Below are positions 6,553-11,736 of a stretch of DNA of 11,736 nt, piece by piece. The stretch is taken from NCBI GenBank assembly GCA_030040415.1, contig JASHTT010000211.1, forward strand, positions 1-11,736. The letters are read 5' to 3'. The DNA is from Streptosporangiaceae bacterium (GTDB lineage Bacteria; Actinomycetota; Actinomycetes; Streptosporangiales; Streptosporangiaceae). The translations under genes and the position numbers were made by a program. Below the pieces are notes generated by a model, which did not search any database, had not been told where the DNA came from, and saw nothing but the letters and a program-made list of their open reading frames with translations. Numbering within the stretch: position 1 is the first letter of the stretch; each line of letters begins with the position of its first letter.

Positions 6553-7152
6553 GTGGAGTACCTCGTCACCATGACCACGCACGTGCCGGACGGAACCACG
6601 GATAGCGCTCTCCAGCTGATGCGCGACCGCGAAGCAGCGCATTCACGCAAACTCGCTGAACAAGGATCGCTGCTGCGCCTGTGGCGTCCACCGCTGCAGC
6701 CTGGCGAATGGCGCTCCCTCGGCTTGTTCGCCGCCGCCAGCAGCAACGGGCTGCAACAAACTCTGGCCTCGATGCCCCTGCACGTGTGGCGCAGCGACGA
6801 GGTGACGCCGTTGTCGCCGCATCCAGACGATCCGCGCGCAGCGAGCAGTATCGGCGGGACGGAGTTCCTTACCTCGTTCACTATCGCCATTCCGCACGGC
6901 ACGTCCCCGGACGCCGTGACGGACGCTGAGGCAGCCGAGTCGGCAAGGATGAAGGCGCTCGGGCAGGGACCATTGGAACGGCTGTGGATGCTGTCCAGTC
7001 CCTCCGGCTGGCTCGGCCTATGGAAGGCATCCAGCCCGGCCGAGTTGCAGGCGATCCTGACGTCGCTGCCGATGGATTCCTGGATGACGGTGCAGACCAC
7101 ACCGCTTAGCAGACACCCGAGTGACCCGGGGACCGACGGGAGCGGGCCATGA
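6553..7152 (+). CDS. Tandem-fused muconolactone isomerase-like protein
   Basis: 199 residues made of two copies of the muconolactone delta-isomerase fold, a small ferredoxin-like domain that normally works as a decamer in the beta-ketoadipate pathway. Domain 1 (about 1-94) has the family start VEYLVTM, the helix MRDREAAHSRKLAEQG, LRLWR and the ending DEVTPLSPHPDDP. Domain 2 (about 103-192) repeats the layout: TEFLTSFTIAIP, DAEAAESARMKALG, ERLW and QTTPLSRHPSDP. Start: GTG 6553, chosen because the domain begins there and AAAGG/GGAGG precede it. The family member CatC is about 95 residues, so this is a fusion of two. Ring-cleavage or muconate-cycloisomerase genes are absent, so the substrate may not be muconolactone. 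Its stop overlaps the SDR start (ATGA). Confidence 0.88.
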   Translation: MEYLVTMTTHVPDGTTDSALQLMRDREAAHSRKLAEQGSLLRLWRPPLQPGEWRSLGLFAAASSNGLQQTLASMPLHVWRSDEVTPLSPHPDDPRAASSIGGTEFLTSFTIAIPHGTSPDAVTDAEAAESARMKALGQGPLERLWMLSSPSGWLGLWKASSPAELQAILTSLPMDSWMTVQTTPLSRHPSDPGTDGSGP

Positions 7153-7862
7153 ACGGCGCTGACCGCCCGGTCGCCATCATCACCGGCGGCTCTCAGGGCA
7201 TCGGCGCGGGGCTGGTCACGGGGTACCGCGAACGCGGCTGGGTCGTGCTAGCTAACGCGCTGACGATCAAGCCGTCCGATGATCCGGACCTAGTCGCGTT
7301 GGAGGGCGACATCTCCGATCACGCCACCGCCGACCGGATCATCAGCGAGGCGCTCGGACGGTTCGGGCGCATCGACACGCTGGTCAACAACGCGGGCGTC
7401 TTCCTCTCCAAGCCCTTCACCGATTACACCGCCGAGGATTACGCGCTGGTCGTCGGCGTCAACCTGGCCGGCTTCTTCTGGCTAACCCAGGGCGTCATTA
7501 CCGAGATGCTGAAGCGCTCCGCCGGCCACGTGGTCAACATTTCGGCCAGCGTGGCCGACTACGCGGACTCCACCTCACCCTCGGTGCTGGCCGCGCTCAC
7601 CAAGGGTGGCCTCGCCGCAGCGACCAAGTCACTTGCCATCGAGTACGCCTCGCGCGGCATCCGCGTCAACGCCGTCTCGCCGGGGGTCATCCAGACGCCC
7701 ATGCATCCAGCTGACAGCTACGCAGCCGCTGCCTCGCAGTCCCCGCTCGGCAGGGTGGGCCAGGTTAGCGACATCGTCGATGGCATCCTTTTCCTAGAAT
7801 CGTCCCCTTACATCACCGGGGAGATCTTGCACATCGACGGCGGCCGGACAGCCGGCCATTGA
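7149..7862 (+). CDS. Short-chain dehydrogenase/reductase with atypical active site
   Basis: 237 residues, the length of a classical SDR; probably a cytosolic NAD(P)-dependent oxidoreductase. The nucleotide-binding motif TGGSQGIG (12-19), GDIS (53-56, adenine-ring contact), NNAG (80-83) and VNISAS (129-134) are present, and after the active site come SLAIEYASRGIRVNAVSPG and ITGEILHIDGG. The active-site segment reads SVLAALTKGG: Lys152 is kept, but the Tyr four residues before it is Ala148. I checked this against the nucleotides. It may belong to a lineage that lacks the catalytic Tyr, so dehydrogenase activity should not be assumed. Start: ATG 7149, overlapping the isomerase stop by 4 nt, so both are made together and may act on the same compound. 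Confidence 0.92.
   Translation: MNGADRPVAIITGGSQGIGAGLVTGYRERGWVVLANALTIKPSDDPDLVALEGDISDHATADRIISEALGRFGRIDTLVNNAGVFLSKPFTDYTAEDYALVVGVNLAGFFWLTQGVITEMLKRSAGHVVNISASVADYADSTSPSVLAALTKGGLAAATKSLAIEYASRGIRVNAVSPGVIQTPMHPADSYAAAASQSPLGRVGQVSDIVDGILFLESSPYITGEILHIDGGRTAGH
7842..7857 (+). terminator. Possible hairpin at the end of the SDR gene
   Basis: GGCCGG (7842-7847), ACAG, CCGGCC (7852-7857) makes a perfect 6-bp stem with a 4-nt loop, just inside the 3' end of the SDR gene. The 82-bp space to the convergent comM stop has no U-rich hairpin. A terminator role is speculative; a coding coincidence in GC-rich DNA is possible. Confidence 0.15.
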
Positions 7863-7944
7863 CTGTCGTCTAATCCGAAAGCACATCATCATTCCCCCTG
7901 AAAGAGCCGAGTGCGGCCGCGTCTGCACCGCGCGCTGAGACCCG

Positions 7945-9603
7945 TCAGAGCCCCACGCCCATCCATAGAGCTAGGGCGTAGCTGATCTGTTCGCCGCGCG
8001 GCCGGTCCACGCCAGCAAGGTCAGCCAGCGTCCACGACATCCGGATGATCCGGTCAGCTCCCCGTGCGCTGATCTGGCCGAGGTCCATGGCGCGCTCGAG
8101 AGGGGCCAGCGCGCCAGCAGCCGGACGGAAGCTGCGCCGAAGCTCGCTCCCAGGGATCTCTGCGTTGAGCCGCCACCGGGTCCCGGCTAACCTGCGCGCG
8201 GCACGCTTCCTGGCCTCCGCCACCCTGGCCGCTACCACCGAGCTCGACTCCGTGAGCTGACGGTCGCTGAGCAGTTCTGCGCGGCCGACAGGCAGTAGCT
8301 CCACCTTCACGTCCACCCTGTCAAGTAGCGGCCCGGATAGCTTGGCCATGTAACGCCGCTTCGTCATTGGCGTGCAGGTGCAAGCCTCGCCGGCCGCCGC
8401 ACCGCGGGCACAGGGACAGGGATTTGCCGCCAGCACGAGCGTAAACCGAGCCGGGAAACGCGCGGTCAGACCCGAGCGTGCGATAACGACTTCGCCGGAC
8501 TCCAGGGGTTGCCTGAGCGCGTCGAGCACGTCCCTGTCGAATTCGGGTGCCTCGTCGAGGAATAGACAACCGTTGTGCGCGAGAGACGCTGCGCCCGGCC
8601 TTATGATCCCGCTGCCGCCGCCAACGATGGCCGCCTTCGTCGCGGTATGGTGGGGCGCGCAGAACGGCGGCTCGGTCAGTAGCGGTCTGGCGGGCGGCAG
8701 CATCCCTGCGACCGAATGTATGGAGCTGACCTCCAGCGCCGCACTCGGCTCAAGTTGCGGCATGATCGTCGGCAGCCGCTCCGCTAGCAGGGTCTTCCCG
8801 ACACCTGGCGGGCCCAGCAGCATCATGTGGTGGCCTCCAGCGGCACAGATCTCCGCTGCCCGCCGCGCCACCGGCTGGCCGACTACATCGGCGAGATCCC
8901 TGGGCTGACTGGCGTGTCCCTGCTCAGGCAACGCCGCACTAATCTGACCGACGCTCGGTCCTGCCTCTCCCGGCCCGCCGTTGGTAGGTCCGCTGTCGCC
9001 GCGGCCATCCGGTCGGCCGGCTTGCGGCGCTGCGCCGATGAGCCCCTGCCCAGACTCCAGGACCTGGACTTCGCCGTCGTCACTTGGCTGGTCCGCGCGC
9101 AGCCAGACGAGGAGAGCCTTCAGGCTGACGGCGGAAATCACTTCCACGCCGGGCACGAGCGCGGCCTCTTGCACGTTCTGCGGAGGCACGACAACCCGAC
9201 GGAATCCCGCCGCGGCCGCCGCGGCAATCGACGGCAGCACGCCTGGAACCGGCCGCAGCCGACCGTCGAGCCCGAGCTCACCAAGAAAGACGACGTCAGC
9301 CACGCGCGCCGCGGGAACCGAGCCCGCTGCGCCGAGTATCGCGATGGCGATACCGAGATCGAAGCCGGCGCCGCGCTTGGGCAGGCCAGCCGGCGACAGC
9401 CCGACCGTTATCCGCCGATGCGGCCACTGCTCGCCACTGTTGACTATCGCCGCCCTGATCCGGTCCCTGGCTTCTCGGAGCGCGGTGTCCGGCAGTCCGA
9501 CCAGCAGCAAGGCAACAAGGCCGTTCTCGATGTCGGCCTCGACGTCGACCATGTGCCCCTGAACTCCGACCAGGGCTATCGCGTGCGTCCTGGCGAGCGC
9601 CAT
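7945..9603 (-). CDS. comM: ComM/YifB family AAA+ (Mg chelatase-like) ATPase
   Basis: 552 residues. ComM-type proteins are hexameric helicases that aid branch migration of incoming DNA during natural transformation; the family is also widespread in species not known to be competent. Order: a Lon-like N-terminal domain (about 1-170; motifs VGLPDTALREARDRI, GLSPAGLPKRGAGFDL and FLGELGLDGRLRPV), a linker (about 172-235), and the AAA+ chelatase domain with Walker A GPPGVGKT (264-271), Walker B CLFLDEAPEF (346-355), the sensor ANPCPC, and Cys residues at 396, 398, 408 and 410. Start: ATG 9603, after GGAGGTGG with a 9-nt spacer; the frame continues upstream to 9690 but not with family sequence. The linker is Gly/Pro-rich and longer than in typical family members of about 510 residues. 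Neither dprA nor yraN adjoins it. Confidence 0.95.
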   Translation of the reverse strand: MALARTHAIALVGVQGHMVDVEADIENGLVALLLVGLPDTALREARDRIRAAIVNSGEQWPHRRITVGLSPAGLPKRGAGFDLGIAIAILGAAGSVPAARVADVVFLGELGLDGRLRPVPGVLPSIAAAAAAGFRRVVVPPQNVQEAALVPGVEVISAVSLKALLVWLRADQPSDDGEVQVLESGQGLIGAAPQAGRPDGRGDSGPTNGGPGEAGPSVGQISAALPEQGHASQPRDLADVVGQPVARRAAEICAAGGHHMMLLGPPGVGKTLLAERLPTIMPQLEPSAALEVSSIHSVAGMLPPARPLLTEPPFCAPHHTATKAAIVGGGSGIIRPGAASLAHNGCLFLDEAPEFDRDVLDALRQPLESGEVVIARSGLTARFPARFTLVLAANPCPCARGAAAGEACTCTPMTKRRYMAKLSGPLLDRVDVKVELLPVGRAELLSDRQLTESSSVVAARVAEARKRAARRLAGTRWRLNAEIPGSELRRSFRPAAGALAPLERAMDLGQISARGADRIIRMSWTLADLAGVDRPRGEQISYALALWMGVGL

Positions 9604-9880
9604 CCGGCACCACCTCCGCCGCCGACACTGCCGCACCGCACCGCCGCGCCGAGCGCTCCGCGATCCCACTGTGGACGAGCACGTCCACACAGCTTCGCGG
9701 CTGTGCGGCAGCTCGCCGCCTTGTCGGCATGAGGTGGTTCAATGCCCCATGCACCCGCCGGCATCGGCGTGTTCGGCGTGGACGCGAGCGGGCACCGTGG
9801 AGCGCTCGTCACGACGACCGCGTGCACGGACGGCTGGCCTCCGACCCGGCTCGGCGCTCGGTGCCCTCGGTCGGGAAGGG
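9604..9880. promoter_or_regulatory. Region upstream of comM with tandem hairpins
   Basis: The 277-bp gap between the regulator stop and the comM start contains two adjacent inverted repeats: TGTGGACG (9670-9677) / CGTCCACA (9682-9689) with a 4-nt loop, and CACAGC (9688-9693) / GCTGTG (9700-9705). They share 9688-9689, so only one can fold at a time. They lie 65-100 nt upstream of the comM start and could be an operator, attenuator or terminator. A plus-strand frame (ATG 9742 to stop 9930, 62 codons) follows a GAGGTGG at good spacing and has G/C-rich third positions in its first half, but it overlaps the regulator 3' end antisense and has no recognisable domain. No -35/-10 pair is clear. I see no yraN here. 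Confidence 0.35.
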
Positions 9881-11736
9881 TCAGACCGCTGCCTGTCTTA
9901 GCGCAAGTTCGATGGCCTGGTCGTAGCTGAGCGCGCGGCCGTGGGCGTAATCCTGCTGAACCTGCTCGTCGCCCAGGACCGCTGCTGCCTGGCCGAGAGT
10001 TTCCTCGCGGCGGCGCTCGTCGAATGGTGACAGCCGGGCTCCGAGACGCGCGAGCAGGGCATGAGTCGCGCCGAGCAGCATGACTGCCCGTTGCCAGTCG
10101 CCCTGGTCGGCGGCCAGCAGCGCCAGGCCGAGCGTCGCGCCGGCCAGGCTCCACATCCCGCCGATGCGGCGGCTGTTGCGGACGACGTCTTCGAATGCCA
10201 ATCTTGCGCCGTCGAGATCACCCTGGATGCGCAGCACATCTGCCAGGTTCCCCCAGGCCACAAGGTGTTGCATTCCGAGTGCCTCTGCGGCCCGGATTGC
10301 GGCTTCCAGAGGCGCCCTGGCCGCAGCGACGTCCCCGTTCTCCAGGGCAAGAACGCCAACATCATTAAAGATCCCCATCCTGACCCCCACGTCACCAGAG
10401 CGCTCCGCGCAGGCGATGGCCTCGGCGTACGCTGCTCGCCGAAGCTTGACCGGCAAAATGGATGATCCGTGTGCGCGCAGGGCCATCGCCAACAGCAGGT
10501 CGTCGCCTACCTGCCGGGCCAGGCTGACCACTTCGTGCCCAAGCGGGTCCGCATGGTCCCAATCTCCAGCCGTGCTGTACAGCCCGCACAGCGCCATTGA
10601 GGTCCACGTGCGGACCCGGTTGTCGCCGAGCCCGCGGGCGATATCGTCGGCCTGCTGTGCCAGCTGGATGCTTGCGGGCAAGTCAGTGCCACCGTTCAGG
10701 CCAGCGACCAGGGCAAGCGCCTCGGCGTATAGGGCGGGATCGGCAGCCGCTTCGGGGCGGCGGAGCACCGGCAGCAACAGCCGGACTATTTCGTCGGACG
10801 GGTGACGCGATCCCCAGTACCGGCGTAGCGCGATGCCGAACCGCAATACCCGCGCTATGCCGTCCGGTTCGCTGGCTGCGTACTCGGCCGCGCGCTGCAA
10901 GTTCGCGTGATCAGCTTCCAGCCGGTCAAGCCAGCTGCCCAACTCGGGCCCGTACAGGTGCGGGACGGCCGCTTCGGCGACCGCGAAGTAGTGCGCGCAA
11001 TGCCCCTCGCGGACGGCGTCGGCTGCATCTTGCCCGGCCTCCTCCAGCCGCTCCGCAGCGAACAGCCGGATGGTTTCGAGCAGCCGGTACCGCAGGCCCG
11101 CCAATGCCGGTTCGGTCACGACAATGTTCTTGTCCACCAGCGAGCCCAGCAGCCCAGCAACGTCGAGCAGATCGATGGCCCCATACCCGCAAACGTGCTC
11201 GACGGCCGCCAGGTCGAAGCTCCCGGAGAAGACCGATAGCCGGCCCAGCAGGAGCTGTTCGCCAGGCGTGAGGAGCGAGTAGGACCAGCCGACGGTGGCT
11301 GCCAGGGTCTGCTGCCGTTCCAGCGCGGTGCGGCTGCCGCCGGTCAGCAACCGGAACCGCTGGTCCAGCCGGCCGGCCAGCTCAGCCAGGGACATCGACC
11401 GCAGCCGGGCGGCGGCCAGTTCGATCGCCAGCGGCATCCCGTCCAGCTGCCGGCACACCGACACGGCCACCGGCGTTGTGCCTGGGTCCAGGGCCAGGTT
11501 GACGCCGTGCGCCGCGGCTCGGTCGGCCAGCAGCGCGACCGCGTCACACGACGCCATCGCAGCCGGGTTGGACTCGCCCGCTGAGGGCAGGGACAGCGGC
11601 GGTACCCGGTAGGTCCGCTCCCCGGGAATGCCCAGGGCCTCGCGGCTGGTCGCCAGCACGCCCACCTTCGGGCAGCGCTGCAGGATCGTCTCGGCGGTCT
11701 TGGCGCAGCCGCCGATCAGGTGCTCGCAGTTATCCA
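9881..11736 (-). CDS. AfsR/LuxR-type NTPase-TPR regulator, C-terminal part (partial)
   Basis: 617 residues are visible and the frame continues beyond the right edge. The first visible residues DNCEHLI are the family's Walker B motif (usually LDNCEHL) of the STAND/NB-ARC-like ATPase; VLATSREAL follows, then DGMPLAIELAAARL and LTPGEQLLLGRLSVFSGSF (winged-helix segment), then YRLLETIRLFAAERLEEAG leading into a helical TPR-type region for about the last 400 residues. This is the core of signal-integrating transcriptional regulators of the AfsR/LAL type, common in actinomycetes. It ends ALRQAAV with no C-terminal LuxR helix-turn-helix, so any DNA-binding (SARP/BTAD) or nucleotide-cyclase domain must be N-terminal, outside the window. 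Walker A is also outside. Target genes are unknown; comM lies downstream on the same strand, 277 bp away. Confidence 0.9.
   Translation of the reverse strand, partial: DNCEHLIGGCAKTAETILQRCPKVGVLATSREALGIPGERTYRVPPLSLPSAGESNPAAMASCDAVALLADRAAAHGVNLALDPGTTPVAVSVCRQLDGMPLAIELAAARLRSMSLAELAGRLDQRFRLLTGGSRTALERQQTLAATVGWSYSLLTPGEQLLLGRLSVFSGSFDLAAVEHVCGYGAIDLLDVAGLLGSLVDKNIVVTEPALAGLRYRLLETIRLFAAERLEEAGQDAADAVREGHCAHYFAVAEAAVPHLYGPELGSWLDRLEADHANLQRAAEYAASEPDGIARVLRFGIALRRYWGSRHPSDEIVRLLLPVLRRPEAAADPALYAEALALVAGLNGGTDLPASIQLAQQADDIARGLGDNRVRTWTSMALCGLYSTAGDWDHADPLGHEVVSLARQVGDDLLLAMALRAHGSSILPVKLRRAAYAEAIACAERSGDVGVRMGIFNDVGVLALENGDVAAARAPLEAAIRAAEALGMQHLVAWGNLADVLRIQGDLDGARLAFEDVVRNSRRIGGMWSLAGATLGLALLAADQGDWQRAVMLLGATHALLARLGARLSPFDERRREETLGQAAAVLGDEQVQQDYAHGRALSYDQAIELALRQAAV

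Noticed and set aside
6384..7100. Minus-strand 238-codon frame opposite the isomerase fusion
   Set aside because: Antisense to a gene with two clear isomerase domains; its Cys/Ser/Arg-rich product is typical of a shadow frame.
9576..10154. Minus-strand 192-codon frame across the comM upstream region
   Set aside because: It overlaps the regulator 3' end in another frame, is rich in Arg/Pro/Gly as expected of off-frame GC-rich DNA, and has no yraN-like nuclease motif.
1..11736. Defence system, CRISPR array, toxin-antitoxin pair or prophage
   Set aside because: No spaced direct repeats, nuclease, methylase, reverse transcriptase, phage structural or recombinase genes are visible. ComM and DprA are recombination proteins, not a defence locus by themselves.

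Overview
The window is GC-rich chromosomal DNA with strong G/C preference at third codon positions, frequent GTG starts and tight 4-base gene overlaps. With a ComM/DprA pair, a large AfsR/LuxR-type NTPase regulator and a DGPF-type YCII protein, this points to a high-GC actinomycete (Actinomycetota); I cannot name the genus. No rRNA, tRNA, CRISPR array, transposase or integrase gene was found.

Left block (1-2347, all minus strand): a competence/recombination gene, dprA, is followed by a small gene of unknown function and then the N-terminal 258 codons of glmS, which runs off the window. A perfect 48-bp palindrome (two 23-bp arms, 2-nt centre) lies between dprA and the small gene. The small gene and glmS are 12 nt apart and are probably co-transcribed.

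Middle block (about 2348-7944): a mixed-strand accessory region. It holds an exported PQQ-type beta-propeller protein (minus), a YCII/DGPF small protein (plus), a translationally coupled pair of small multi-spanning membrane proteins (minus), and a translationally coupled pair made of a tandem-fused muconolactone-isomerase-like protein and a short-chain dehydrogenase (plus). The dehydrogenase has Ala where classical family members have the catalytic Tyr. Three gaps of over 300 bases lie here. Two are divergent control regions (4413-4768 and 6245-6552). The third (2348-2732) is relatively AT-rich, rich in inverted repeats and carries a single perfect DnaA-box match.

Right block (7945-11736, minus): comM (YifB family, with Walker A and B motifs and an unusually long linker), preceded by a gap of about 280 bp with tandem short hairpins, then the C-terminal 617 residues of an AfsR/LuxR-type NTPase-TPR regulator that enters from the right edge.

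The main structural point is that comM and dprA, which in most bacteria with this locus are immediate neighbours in one operon, lie on the same strand but about 5.6 kb apart, separated by the mixed-strand metabolic/membrane cassette. The usual upstream partner yraN is also absent from directly before comM. The inserted genes look like small-molecule or redox metabolism (isomerase plus oxidoreductase) and envelope proteins rather than a defence system. I see no clear evidence for a known mobile-element machinery.
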